Below are positions 1 through 7,477 of a stretch of 48,487 bases of DNA, piece after piece. Numbering within the stretch: position 1 is the first letter of the stretch; every line of letters starts with the position of its first letter. The notes below the pieces were generated by a model that saw nothing but the letters and a program-made list of their open reading frames with translations, had not been told where the DNA came from and ran no database searches. Position numbers and translations under genes: made by a program. Origin of the DNA: Mycobacterium innocens (GTDB lineage: Bacteria; Actinomycetota; Actinomycetes; Mycobacteriales; Mycobacteriaceae); NCBI RefSeq assembly GCF_900566055.1, contig NZ_UPHQ01000101.1:1-48487 (forward strand), read 5' to 3'.

Positions 1-3
1 GGG

Positions 4-639
4 CTAGTCCGGGGGTAGTTTGTCGAGGGTTTTTTGTGCTTCCTTGCGCCAATACTCGTGTTTGTCGTTGAGGTATTTGGCGACCTCATCACGTACCCCG
101 GTGGCGCGCTGGCGCACCAGAGCTGCCATCGCGTCGGTCCGTGTTCCCGGGTCACACAGTTGACTAACCGCCAGTTGCTTGGCTTCTTCGGTCTTGAACT
201 GCCCCAGCCAACGCACCAAGTCCGATTTTGTCGGAAAATCGCGCTCGGAACGGATCAACGCGGCCACCCGGGGAAAGTCGGAGCGGTCACAGACTTGAGC
301 CAGCGCAAAGCCGGTGGCCTCGAGCTCTTCGTTGCAAAGCGGGGGGTCGATATCAAACTGGTGAAACAAAATGTCCGCGGCGGCGCGGTTACCCTTGGCG
401 TGCTTGGTGATCAGGTTGCGGATCAGGCCCACTCGCCAGGCACGGCGGTCCTCGTTGGGTGGGACGCGTTCGTCGAGGTGCTGTAGCCAGTCGACCATGA
501 TTGGCACCGCCTGCGGATAGTCATAGCGAGAGTTCATCAACTCCCAGACGGTGTCTTCGGGGATGCCTGCAGCGTCGAGTTCAGCTTTCATCGCTTGTTC
601 GGATTCTGGCCACGTGTCGGGTTTCCCTGGCGACCTCAT
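4..639 (-). CDS. HEAT-like repeat protein, probable immunity factor for the adjacent nuclease toxin
   Basis: This 211-residue soluble protein has no signal peptide or membrane segment. It is built of short helical units rich in Leu, Ala, Arg and Glu, ending in a segment (DEVAKYLNDKHEYWRKEA) typical of HEAT/armadillo-like repeats. Its ATG overlaps the stop of the upstream nuclease ORF by four bases (ATGA), so the two are probably translated together. A small cytosolic protein coupled directly behind a toxin domain is the usual arrangement for an immunity protein, and HEAT-like immunity proteins are known in polymorphic toxin systems. The role is inferred from context; I recognise no named family. 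It could instead be a general scaffold protein. Confidence 0.6.
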   Translation of the reverse strand: MRSPGKPDTWPESEQAMKAELDAAGIPEDTVWELMNSRYDYPQAVPIMVDWLQHLDERVPPNEDRRAWRVGLIRNLITKHAKGNRAAADILFHQFDIDPPLCNEELEATGFALAQVCDRSDFPRVAALIRSERDFPTKSDLVRWLGQFKTEEAKQLAVSQLCDPGTRTDAMAALVRQRATGVRDEVAKYLNDKHEYWRKEAQKTLDKLPPD

Positions 640-1235
640 GACAAATTCTTACTATCGTCGATTTCCACATTCAGCCCCGGGAATTGATCTTTCAACCTCG
701 CCTCCAAGTCGCCGTATACGGTGCGTCCCTTATCAACCACGATGACCAGTTTGTAGCCGTTATCTCGTGCCCACTGAGCCATGTCACGAAGCTGCTGGGT
801 CGAATCGAGCTTCTTGACGTTCTTGACTTCACGTACCACGCGTGTTGTTGGGTCGATTTCGTCAGGTATCCGGGTTCTTCTTGCCCCGGTCTTCGGGTCC
901 GTTACACGAATCGGCACCTTCTTGGTCTGGTCGATGCCGGCGATGTCCTCGGCGCGGCGGCCTTTGCGACGGTTGTCGTTGACCCGTTGCGTCGGTGTCG
1001 GATTGACCCGACGCGGCACTAGATCCAACAGCCGCTTCACCGCGGGCAATGCCGTGCCCATCGCGCTGCCGGCTGCGGTCAGGTCGGTCATCGACGCGGT
1101 CGCGGTGGTGCGCAGCGCGGCGTTGAGGCCGTTGATTTGGGTGACGGCCGCGGCGATGAAGGCCTCTTTGATGGGCCCGGTCAGTCGGTGCAGCACCGGC
1201 GGATAGCTATCCAAAATGATTATCAGCCAATGCAA
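636..1235 (-). CDS. C-terminal nuclease toxin domain (Tox-REase-7 type) of a T7SS polymorphic toxin
   Basis: The 199-residue product has a hydrophobic/helical N-terminal half (about 1-75) and a C-terminal domain resembling the restriction-endonuclease-fold toxin family Tox-REase-7. Visible candidate catalytic residues are E96 (in GRRAED), D125 (in RIPDEID), E136 and K138 (in REVKNVKKL) and Q148 (in QQLRD). The E-D-ExK-Q series and the QLRD helix are what I recall of that family, so DNA cleavage is the likely activity. The only start is a TTG at 1235, inside the 3' end of the upstream WXG-like gene (13-base overlap). The reading frame stays open upstream of that TTG and would continue the upstream protein after a one-base shift. 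This is therefore probably the C-terminal part of a broken effector rather than a separate gene. Confidence 0.7.
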   Translation of the reverse strand: MHWLIIILDSYPPVLHRLTGPIKEAFIAAAVTQINGLNAALRTTATASMTDLTAAGSAMGTALPAVKRLLDLVPRRVNPTPTQRVNDNRRKGRRAEDIAGIDQTKKVPIRVTDPKTGARRTRIPDEIDPTTRVVREVKNVKKLDSTQQLRDMAQWARDNGYKLVIVVDKGRTVYGDLEARLKDQFPGLNVEIDDSKNLS

Positions 1236-1945
1236 CTGGTTGACGACGCCATGTCGTCCTTGACGGACTTCAGCTTATTGCCGTAATCCTTTGCCGCACG
1301 CGACAAATCGCCACAAGCGCCGGCGATATCGGTGTTGACACCGCGCGCCTCCTCCAGCCGGTCGACCAGCGGCGCAATCTCTGCGGCCTCCACATCGACG
1401 ATCAGCCGTTGCTCTTCGGGGCCGGGTTGATCGTCGATGCGAACGAGGTCGTGGCCGAAGGTTTCCCAGGCAGCCGAGGCCGCCAGCGCATGGTCGGGAT
1501 GCCCGTCGGGCCAGCCGTCCACGATGCGGTCGGCGACCAGATTCCAGTGCGGCGGTTCGGGATCGCCGCCACCGGCCACCGAACTCACAGCCACCGCCGC
1601 GTCGATGAAGGTGCCGGCGGATTCACCCGGCGGGGTGATCGGCGCGCCATAGGCATCGCGCTGGTTGAGGGTCGAGGCTTCCTCGGTTTGGTCGTGGTTG
1701 ATGCCGTTTTGGCGTAGCAGGCTGCCCAAATTGTGGAACACGTTGACCAACCGGTAGGCGACCTGGCCGGCCTCCTCGGCCGCGGCGTCGTAGGAACTCG
1801 CCCATTGCGGGCCGACCCCGTGGGTTCCGGCCGCTCCCGCGGCATCCACCCCGGCCAGCTTGCGCAGCGCGGCGGCGGCGTGGTCGCTGTTTTCCTTGTA
1901 CGCCGCGGCCGCGTCGTAGAACAATTCCGGGTCAACGTCAGTCAT
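1223..1945 (-). CDS. WXG100-like helical N-terminal part of the T7SS effector (probably truncated by frameshift)
   Basis: The 240-residue protein starts at the ATG at 1945 (MTDVDPELFYDAAAAYKENS). It has an Ala-rich helical hairpin like the ESAT-6/WXG100 fold in its first 95 residues, with Trp48 (QWASSYDAA) at the turn but no strict W-x-G. A middle segment and a second helical region with W-E-T follow, and the protein ends in a helix (LSRAAKDYGNKLKSVKDD) that stops abruptly. Mycobacterial T7SS toxins commonly use such N-terminal domains for secretion. The end runs into the nuclease ORF in another frame; shifting frame near 1240 would give one protein of about 440 residues with helices followed by nuclease. 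A 98-base divergent gap separates it from the next gene. The fold is inferred from sequence pattern only. Confidence 0.65.
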   Translation of the reverse strand: MTDVDPELFYDAAAAYKENSDHAAAALRKLAGVDAAGAAGTHGVGPQWASSYDAAAEEAGQVAYRLVNVFHNLGSLLRQNGINHDQTEEASTLNQRDAYGAPITPPGESAGTFIDAAVAVSSVAGGGDPEPPHWNLVADRIVDGWPDGHPDHALAASAAWETFGHDLVRIDDQPGPEEQRLIVDVEAAEIAPLVDRLEEARGVNTDIAGACGDLSRAAKDYGNKLKSVKDDMASSTSCIG

Positions 1946-2043
1946 GGCCGCCCCGCCCACCTCCCGCGCTAGCGGATCGATTGTATGGCAACCTGGCGTT
2001 CGGTGATTTCGGGTGAATTCGGACGACAGAAGGGCTGACCCAA

Positions 2044-3171
2044 TTGTCCTATGACCTGACCGTCTACGCCGCGTCAAGCATCGACGACGAGCAGTTGGAA
2101 GAAATCGTCGCATCGGTCCCCGGGTTGTCGGTCGGCGATAGCGGTGACCATGAGGTGACCGTGCTGCGCGGTAAGCAAGAAAAGTACTCGTTCACCGTCT
2201 TCGGGCCGCACGAGATCGAGCCCGAGGACGTGCCCGACGACGTGGTGCCGCATGTGCTGGACCCGACCACCAGTTGGCAGGTCGTCGTCGAGGGCAGCGA
2301 TCCGGCCGAAGTGCGGCCCGCCCGGCGGTTCGCCAAGGCGTTGGCTCGGGCCGCGGGGGGTGTGGCGTTCGACGAGCAGACCGAGGAGATTCTCGGCGCG
2401 AAGAGGGCCCGTCAGATCGCCTCGCCCGGTTCGGAGCTGATCCGCATCCTTGACTTGCATTGGTACTCACCGGAGTCGGCGCCCAACGCGGCGACCCTGT
2501 GGCTGGAGCTGGCAAGAAAGTTTCTGCCCGAAGCGCTACCACGCCGGTTCGGCAATGTTTACCCGCTGCGGTATCGGTTGGATCGTGATGGGGACGACCA
2601 ATTTATCGCAACCTTCGCCTCCGATGGCGCATGGTTCAAGGCCACCCTGCCGTGCATCGACGGCGGGCTGTACCGCGAGCCATGGGACGGCATCGTGATT
2701 GACAGCATCAGAATGGTGGCCCAACCGTTGGACGACCCGCCGTGGCGCAACACCGTGCAGCGCTTCTTCGTCGAGTACGCCCGCCGGCGCGGCAGCGTGC
2801 TGGCCACCGGCGAAGTGCTACGCAACCACAAACTGTCCGGACCCACGGACACCAGCTGGGATCTGAGCGGCTCACTGCGCGGCCCCGGCGGGATCCTGGG
2901 TCTGCCGGCCAACCCGGTCTGGTGGACCTGGCTGGGCAACGACTACCTGTCACTGGTCCGCGATTACCTGCCGCCCGAACACACCACCTACTACGACGAG
3001 GGCGCCCTATACGCGCCGACCGACGAACCCACCGACCGCGGCCAACTCGCCGCCCTGCCCGATCCCTTCCCGGCGTCGCTGCGCGTCACGGCCATTCCCT
3101 CGGAATACGGGCCAATCAACACTCCCCGGAACAGCCCCGCGGCGATCCGCCCTCACCTCAGCCAGGGCTAA
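2044..3171 (+). CDS. Conserved hypothetical protein, 375 aa, within the T7SS toxin locus
   Basis: I do not recognise the family. The protein is soluble and acidic. Its first 50 residues (SYDLTVYAAS, then YSFTVFGPHEIE) look like an alternating beta-strand domain, followed by an Ala/Arg-rich helix (PARRFAKALARAAGG). The C-terminal half is rich in Trp and aromatic residues (WWTWLGNDYLSLVRDYL) and ends in a Pro-rich tail. The start is a TTG at 2044, with no strong ribosome site; I see no better in-frame start. It is divergent from the toxin operon across 98 bases and overlaps the convergent WXG100 gene by four bases. Position suggests an effector-associated or immunity role, but that is a guess. 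Confidence 0.6.
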   Translation: MSYDLTVYAASSIDDEQLEEIVASVPGLSVGDSGDHEVTVLRGKQEKYSFTVFGPHEIEPEDVPDDVVPHVLDPTTSWQVVVEGSDPAEVRPARRFAKALARAAGGVAFDEQTEEILGAKRARQIASPGSELIRILDLHWYSPESAPNAATLWLELARKFLPEALPRRFGNVYPLRYRLDRDGDDQFIATFASDGAWFKATLPCIDGGLYREPWDGIVIDSIRMVAQPLDDPPWRNTVQRFFVEYARRRGSVLATGEVLRNHKLSGPTDTSWDLSGSLRGPGGILGLPANPVWWTWLGNDYLSLVRDYLPPEHTTYYDEGALYAPTDEPTDRGQLAALPDPFPASLRVTAIPSEYGPINTPRNSPAAIRPHLSQG

Positions 3172-3458
3172 CCGCCCCACATCGCGGTGTTGACCTCCGC
3201 GTTATGCACATAGTTGCGATGCGCGATGTGCGCGTTGAGGTGCATGTCGAACACCACCTCGCTCATCTCGTCTGCCCAGCCTTGCCAGTGCTGCATCCGC
3301 TCCAGAAATGCGTCGAACGCCACACCTTCCCAATGATGTTGCAGGCCACGCAATTCGGTGGCCACCTCGTTGAGGCGATCCTTCATCACCAGGCAAAACT
3401 GCCGCATCGCATCGGCGGCGTCGACCAAGTCATCCTCGTTGACGGTGCGTCGCGCCAC
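3168..3458 (-). CDS. WXG100 family protein (second of a tandem pair)
   Basis: This 96-residue protein has the size and helix-turn-helix pattern of the ESAT-6/WXG100 superfamily, with the turn motif W-E-G near residue 43 (HHWEGVAFDAF). It lacks a signal peptide. The C-terminus (HAHIAHRNYVHNAEV) carries a tyrosine followed by an acidic residue at spacing five, close to but not matching the Y-x-x-x-D/E secretion signal. Its partner upstream has a clean signal, as is common for heterodimers in which one subunit supplies it. The start is a GTG at 3458, two bases after the partner's stop. The pair probably forms a dimer exported by an ESX system, or acts as chaperone for the nearby effector. Its 3' end overlaps the convergent gene by four bases. 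Confidence 0.8.
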   Translation of the reverse strand: MARRTVNEDDLVDAADAMRQFCLVMKDRLNEVATELRGLQHHWEGVAFDAFLERMQHWQGWADEMSEVVFDMHLNAHIAHRNYVHNAEVNTAMWGG

Positions 3459-3460
3459 GA

Positions 3461-3787
3461 TCAGCGCCCGTCAACCGGGCCGGCGGGTCTGATGCTGCCG
3501 AAAGCATCGGCCGCGGCGTGCTCCATCTGCGCATAGCCCGCAGCGGCAGCGGCCAACGATTCCCCGATCCAGCGCAGGTCGGCGAGCATCTGGCCGCACT
3601 CGTCGTCGATCTCGGCCCATACATCCAGATAGGCACTGGCTGCCTGACCGGTCCAGGTGCCGGCAAGGTCGTCCATCTGCCCGCCAAGCTTGTCCCGCAG
3701 GCCATCGATCTCGTCGGCAGCGCCCGTCGTGGCCTTCGACGCGTGAGCCAGCTCTGCACAGTAAACGCGCAGCTCCTCGGCCGCCAT
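3461..3787 (-). CDS. WXG100 family protein (first of a tandem pair)
   Basis: The 108-residue product has two Ala-rich helices joined by W-T-G near residue 46 (AGTWTGQAASAYLDVW). Near residue 88 it carries a Y-x-x-x-E sequence (YAQME) that fits the T7SS export signal. I chose the ATG at 3787 over a GTG nine bases upstream because GAGGGG lies eight bases before this ATG. It is the first of a two-gene unit with the WXG100 gene two bases downstream. Tandem WXG100 genes usually encode an antiparallel heterodimer. No ESX core component (EccC, EccD, MycP) is present in this window, so the exporter must be elsewhere. Confidence 0.82.
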   Translation of the reverse strand: MAAEELRVYCAELAHASKATTGAADEIDGLRDKLGGQMDDLAGTWTGQAASAYLDVWAEIDDECGQMLADLRWIGESLAAAAAGYAQMEHAAADAFGSIRPAGPVDGR

Positions 3788-3875
3788 GCTGACCACCCCT
3801 CGAAAAGACGTCGTATCCGCAGACTACTGTCACATGCAGTCCAGATGCGACTAGACGAAGCGGAGATGGCGAACT

Positions 3876-4313
3876 ATGCCCGGTTGGCGCGACACCGTGA
3901 CGGAGGAAGCGCAAGCCGACCTCGACGAGTTGGTCGACGCCGCAACCAGGTTCGCACTCGAGCAGGTCGCCTCGACAGGTGAATTCCTGCCGTTCGCCCT
4001 CGCGGTATCCAACGGCGGCGCACGACAAGCCATTGCGCCCAATTACCCCCGCGATCGCGAACTGCCGATAGCAGAGCAGATCGCCACACAGTGGCGCGCA
4101 CTCACCGACTTGAAGGACAGCCTGCGCGCCGCCGCCGTCGCGGTCAACGTCAGATTGACCGAGGCGAATCAGGACGGTATCGAGCTCAGCGTTGAGCACC
4201 GCGAAGGTGTGGCGATCGGGCTGATCTTCCCCTACACCCGCGGCGCCGACGGCGATTATCAGTTGGAGGCACCCTCGGCGCACCGGGAAGATCGCCGCAT
4301 CTGGGTGTCTTGA
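3876..4313 (+). CDS. Conserved hypothetical actinobacterial protein, 145 aa
   Basis: This small soluble protein starts MPGWRDTVTEEAQADLDELV. A helix (residues 5-35) is followed by strands such as FLPFALAVSNGG and VAIGLIFPYTR, and it ends RRIWVS. I recall similar uncharacterised proteins in actinobacteria but know no function. The ATG at 3876 has CGGAG about 10 bases upstream. It lies opposite to, and between, the WXG100 pair and the YbaB-like gene; its stop is four bases from the latter's stop. Whether it belongs to the toxin locus functionally is unknown. Confidence 0.65.
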   Translation: MPGWRDTVTEEAQADLDELVDAATRFALEQVASTGEFLPFALAVSNGGARQAIAPNYPRDRELPIAEQIATQWRALTDLKDSLRAAAVAVNVRLTEANQDGIELSVEHREGVAIGLIFPYTRGADGDYQLEAPSAHREDRRIWVS

Positions 4314-4317
4314 GGTC

Positions 4318-4665
4318 CTACGCCGGAGGCGGCAGGTCCCGCATCACAGCCAGGGCGTCGGCAATACTGTCTGCCAACTCATCGACGTCAGCAGTTACGC
4401 ATTCCTCTGCGTAATCGCTTGCCGCACTGATAGTTTCGTTGATCATCCGAGCAACTTCGTGGGCGCCCATGCCGAGTATCCCAGGGTCGATGCTGAGTCC
4501 GGTCAGGCGTCGATGCCCATTGACCGTCACCTCGACGGCACCTGTCTGATGTGTCGCGGTGAATGCCTCGGCGTCCATCCGGTGAACCTGCTGGTCGAGC
4601 AGAGACATCACGACGTCGGCCTGATCAAACATCCGTCTGACCTGGGGGTGATGAGCAGGGCTCAC
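4318..4665 (-). CDS. YbaB/EbfC-like protein (EspL-like), T7SS-associated
   Basis: The 115-residue product has the YbaB/EbfC layout: an N-terminal helix (residues 5-35), a beta segment with G-x-V-x-V-x-x-N-G (AVEVTVNGHRRLTGLSIDP), then a long amphipathic helix (AHEVARMINETISAASDYAEE). Classic family members bind DNA as dimers. In mycobacteria, related proteins such as EspL occur in ESX loci, where they bind or stabilise secreted partners. Its presence beside WXG100 genes supports a T7SS function. The start is a GTG at 4665 with GGAG upstream. It is probably the first gene of the minus-strand cluster, although an opposing gene separates it from the WXG100 pair. Confidence 0.75.
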   Translation of the reverse strand: MSPAHHPQVRRMFDQADVVMSLLDQQVHRMDAEAFTATHQTGAVEVTVNGHRRLTGLSIDPGILGMGAHEVARMINETISAASDYAEECVTADVDELADSIADALAVMRDLPPPA

Positions 4666-4701
4666 GTTATCTCCGTCGATTCACGCGGCGGGGTCAGAGA
4701 C

Positions 4702-5679
4702 TCACGGCAGCAACACTATTGAGCCGGTGGTCTTGCGGCCCTGCAAGTCCTGATGTGCCCGGGCAGCTTCGGACAGCGGATACCGACCGCTGATCTCCAC
4801 GTTGACCACCCCGCCGCCGATGACGTCGAACAGCTCGGCGGCGCGCCAGCCGAATTCCTCGCCGGTGCGCAGGAAATGGACCAGTGACGGACGGGTCAGA
4901 TACACCGACCCGGCCGCGTTGAGGCGCTGCGGGTCGACCGGCGGAACCGGACCGGACGCGGCGCCGAACAGCGCCAGCGTCCCGCGGACAGCCAGGCTGG
5001 ACAGGCTGGCGTCGAACGTGGTGGCGCCCACCCCGTCGTATACGGCCGCCACACCGGCCCCGTCGGTCAGCGCACGGACCCGATCGGCGAACCGCACGGC
5101 ATCGGTGGGGTAGTCGAGAACCTCGGCCGCACCGGCTTCCCGGGACAGCTCGGCTTTCTCCGGGGTCGAGACGGTAGTGATCACCCGCACCCCCAGGTGA
5201 GTGGCCCACTGCGTCAAGATCAGTCCGACACCGCCGGCGCCGGCATGCACCAAGATCGTGTCGCCGTCTTGCACCGGGTACACCGACTTCAGCAGGTAAT
5301 GGGCGGTCAGGCCCTTCAGCAACGCCGACGCCGCCACCTCGGAGCTGACGCCGTCCGGCACCTTAGCGCTCAAAAATGCTGGCGCCGTACAGAATTCGGC
5401 GTAGCCACCGTTGGCGGAAGCGCTGACCACCCGGTCGCCCACGGTGATGGCGCTCTCGACCCCTTCGCCGATGGCCACCACCGTGCCGCACACCTCGGAG
5501 CCGACGATGAACGGCAGTGGTCGTGGGTACTGCCCCGAGCGGAAATAGGTGTCGATGAAGTTGACACCGATCGCCTCGGCCTTGACCAACAATTGGCCGT
5601 GGCCCGCCTCGGGTTGTGCCGTCTCCACATAACGCAACACCTCGGGGCCACCGGTTTCACTGACTTCGATTGCGTGCAT
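4702..5679 (-). CDS. qor: NAD(P)H quinone oxidoreductase, zeta-crystallin type (Rv1454c ortholog)
   Basis: The 325-residue protein belongs to the medium-chain dehydrogenase/reductase superfamily, quinone reductase branch. It has an N-terminal GroES-like domain (MHAIEVSETGGPEVLRYVE, then FIDTYFRSGQYP) and a Rossmann domain with an A-x-x-G-V-G nucleotide-binding loop (VHAGAGGVGLILTQWA, near residue 145). It lacks the zinc ligands of alcohol dehydrogenases, as expected for one-electron quinone reduction with NADPH. I chose the ATG at 5679 because the longer reading frame upstream overlaps the divergent gene and lacks family similarity. Only 19 bases separate it from the divergent gene at 5699. 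Its length matches the M. tuberculosis protein (about 328). Confidence 0.88.
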   Translation of the reverse strand: MHAIEVSETGGPEVLRYVETAQPEAGHGQLLVKAEAIGVNFIDTYFRSGQYPRPLPFIVGSEVCGTVVAIGEGVESAITVGDRVVSASANGGYAEFCTAPAFLSAKVPDGVSSEVAASALLKGLTAHYLLKSVYPVQDGDTILVHAGAGGVGLILTQWATHLGVRVITTVSTPEKAELSREAGAAEVLDYPTDAVRFADRVRALTDGAGVAAVYDGVGATTFDASLSSLAVRGTLALFGAASGPVPPVDPQRLNAAGSVYLTRPSLVHFLRTGEEFGWRAAELFDVIGGGVVNVEISGRYPLSEAARAHQDLQGRKTTGSIVLLP

Positions 5680-5684
5680 CTGGT

Positions 5685-5690
5685 TATCAT
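5685..5690 (+). promoter_or_regulatory. Putative -10 element for a leaderless transcript of the ATP-grasp-like gene
   Basis: TATCAT lies eight bases before the ATG at 5699, in a divergent gap of only 19 bases. At this spacing transcription would begin at or next to the ATG, giving a leaderless mRNA, which is common in mycobacteria. No ribosome-binding site fits in the gap. This is a pattern match only. Confidence 0.35.
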
Positions 5691-5698
5691 GCCCGGCA

Positions 5699-6553
5699 AT
5701 GAAGCTTGCCCGGCCGGATATCTTCCATCCGCGCGTCGTGCTGGCGGGTTGGCCGCGGCAGCCCGCCGGTGACGGCGACGACGTCGGGCTGGTTGCGGCG
5801 CTGCGCCACCGTGGGTTACACGCCCACTGGTTACCTTGGGACCATCCCGACATAGCGCGCGCGCATCTGGTGATATTGCGGGCCACCCGCGATTACGCCG
5901 CGCGCCTCGACGAGTTCCTGCCCTGGACCAACAGCGTGGCCCAACTACTGAATCCGCCGTCGGTCATCGCCTGGAACGCCGACCGTCGCTATCTGGAAGA
6001 CCTGGCGAGTCGGGGAGTGCCGACCCTGCCCGGTGAGGTATGCGCGCCGCGCCAGCAGATCAGGCTGCCGCATGCCGGACGGGTCTTCGTCAGCCCGACG
6101 GTCGGCACCGGCGCCCGCCGGTTCAGTGATCCCTCGTCGGCCGCCGCGTATATCGCCGAACGCCGGCAAGGCGGCCATTCGGTGGTGGTGCAGACGGCCG
6201 ACCCGGACGCCGAAACGCTGCTGATCTTCCTCGGGGGACAGCCGTCGCACGCCTTCACCACGCACGATGACGCGCTGCGCCGGGGTGAGCCCGATTTCGA
6301 ACTCTGGGAGATCGGCGTCGCCGCGCTGGAAGCAGCCGCGACCGCATCCGGCGTCGGCGTCGGCGAGCTGCTCTATGCGCGGGCCCACCTGATCGGAAGG
6401 CAGTTGCTGGAACTGCAATTGGTGGACCCGTCGCTGGGCTGGCGCCGGTTGGACGCATCGGCCCGCGATCGGGGCCAGCGTCGGTTCGCGCTGTGCGTGG
6501 AGTCAGCTCTGGAGCGGTTGGGGCTGGGCCCGTTCTCGCATCGACGCCCATAG
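5699..6553 (+). CDS. Conserved protein with ATP-grasp-like fold (Rv1455 ortholog)
   Basis: The 284-residue cytosolic protein begins MKLARPDIFHPRVVLAGWPRQ. Its layout resembles RimK/glutathione-synthetase-like ATP-grasp enzymes: an N-terminal alpha/beta domain (VGLVAALRHRGLHAHWLPW), a middle segment (VIAWNADRRYLEDLASRGVPTLP) like the N-K-x-x-x-x-x-L-x-x-x-G-I-P-x-P stretch of those ligases, and later strands such as SVVVQTADPDAETLLIFL. The usual metal-binding Glu/Asn residues are not obvious, so catalysis is uncertain. The gene is divergent from qor and its 3' end overlaps the convergent ctaA by 51 bases. No substrate can be assigned. Confidence 0.65.
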   Translation: MKLARPDIFHPRVVLAGWPRQPAGDGDDVGLVAALRHRGLHAHWLPWDHPDIARAHLVILRATRDYAARLDEFLPWTNSVAQLLNPPSVIAWNADRRYLEDLASRGVPTLPGEVCAPRQQIRLPHAGRVFVSPTVGTGARRFSDPSSAAAYIAERRQGGHSVVVQTADPDAETLLIFLGGQPSHAFTTHDDALRRGEPDFELWEIGVAALEAAATASGVGVGELLYARAHLIGRQLLELQLVDPSLGWRRLDASARDRGQRRFALCVESALERLGLGPFSHRRP

Positions 6554-7459
6554 CGCCGCGGTGGCCGCCGTACCCGCTGCGGCCCCGAGGACGTGAAGTG
6601 CGACCAGGGCGGGCGGCACCCCGTTGTGATACTGCACGATGCCCACCAGCGCCTGCGCGAAAACCAGGGCGAGCAGCACGGCGAGGCGCCGCAGGATCGG
6701 CCGTCCTGCACCGACAGCCAACAACCCGAATCCGAGGCCGACCAGCAACGCCAGGTAGGAAACCAGCAGCGACGAATGCAGGTGCACCAAGGTGTTGATC
6801 TCGACTTTCAGCCGCGGCACCGTGCGGGTGGGGCTCTTGTCACCGGCATGCGGCCCGGCGGCTGTCACCAGCGTGCCGGTGACCAGGACCGCGGCCAGAT
6901 TCACCGCGCTCAACACCGTGAGCACGCGCAGCGGTCGGACCACGAGCCGGCGAACAATCCCCTCGTCGGGCTCGCCGACCTTGACGTAGAGCAACACCGA
7001 GAGCCAGACCATCGTCATGGACGCCACCAGGTGGATGGCCACCGTCCACCACAGCAGCCCGGTGCGCACGGTGATGCCGCCGATCACGGCCTGCACCACC
7101 GTCGACGCGGGCATCAGCCATGCATAGACCAGCACCTCGGTGCGCCGTCGCGCCCTGGTGACCGCCAGCACGGCCAGCGCCGCGGCGATCACGACCGCGA
7201 AGGTGATCATCCGGTTGCCGAACTCCACCGCCTGGTGGATCCGCGGCACCTCGGCAACCGCTACCGGGGTGAAGCTTCCGGGGAAGCATTGCGGCCAGGT
7301 CGGACAACCCAGGCCCGACGCCGTGACCCGCACGATCGTGCCGGTGACCGCGATGCCACCCTGGGTCAAGATGACGGCGGCGGCAATTGCGCGCTGCACC
7401 CGCAGACTCGGGTCGGGGAGCAGGTCCACCAACCGCATCAGCGTTCGTCCGACGGCCAC
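6503..7459 (-). CDS. ctaA: Heme A synthase, COX15/CtaA family (Rv1456c ortholog)
   Basis: CtaA oxidises the C8 methyl of heme O to give heme A for the aa3-type cytochrome c oxidase in the plasma membrane. The 318-residue protein shows several membrane helices (for example AIAAAVILTQGGIAVTGTIV and MITFAVVIAAALAVLAV). It has the extracytoplasmic Cys pair of this family (GLGCPTWPQCFPG, about residues 50-60) and candidate heme-ligand histidines in RIHQAVEFGNR and AIHLVAS. The start is the family-like MAVGRTLMRLVDLL. It lies downstream of the mptB/ABC operon on the same strand but is separated from it by 128 bases holding a hairpin and a palindrome, so it probably has its own promoter. Confidence 0.9.
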   Translation of the reverse strand: MAVGRTLMRLVDLLPDPSLRVQRAIAAAVILTQGGIAVTGTIVRVTASGLGCPTWPQCFPGSFTPVAVAEVPRIHQAVEFGNRMITFAVVIAAALAVLAVTRARRRTEVLVYAWLMPASTVVQAVIGGITVRTGLLWWTVAIHLVASMTMVWLSVLLYVKVGEPDEGIVRRLVVRPLRVLTVLSAVNLAAVLVTGTLVTAAGPHAGDKSPTRTVPRLKVEINTLVHLHSSLLVSYLALLVGLGFGLLAVGAGRPILRRLAVLLALVFAQALVGIVQYHNGVPPALVALHVLGAAAGTAATAALWASMRERAQPQPLQS

Positions 7460-7477
7460 CGCCCGATCGTAACGACA

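Noticed and set aside
1223..1250. Programmed -1 frameshift joining the toxin halves
   Set aside because: No X-XXY-YYZ slippery heptamer is present in the overlap (GGCGTCGTCAACC), so a sequence-level indel or two separate genes is more likely.
4702..5886. Longer qor start at 5886
   Set aside because: The extra 69 residues overlap the divergent gene and have no dehydrogenase similarity; MHAIEV at 5679 is the family start.
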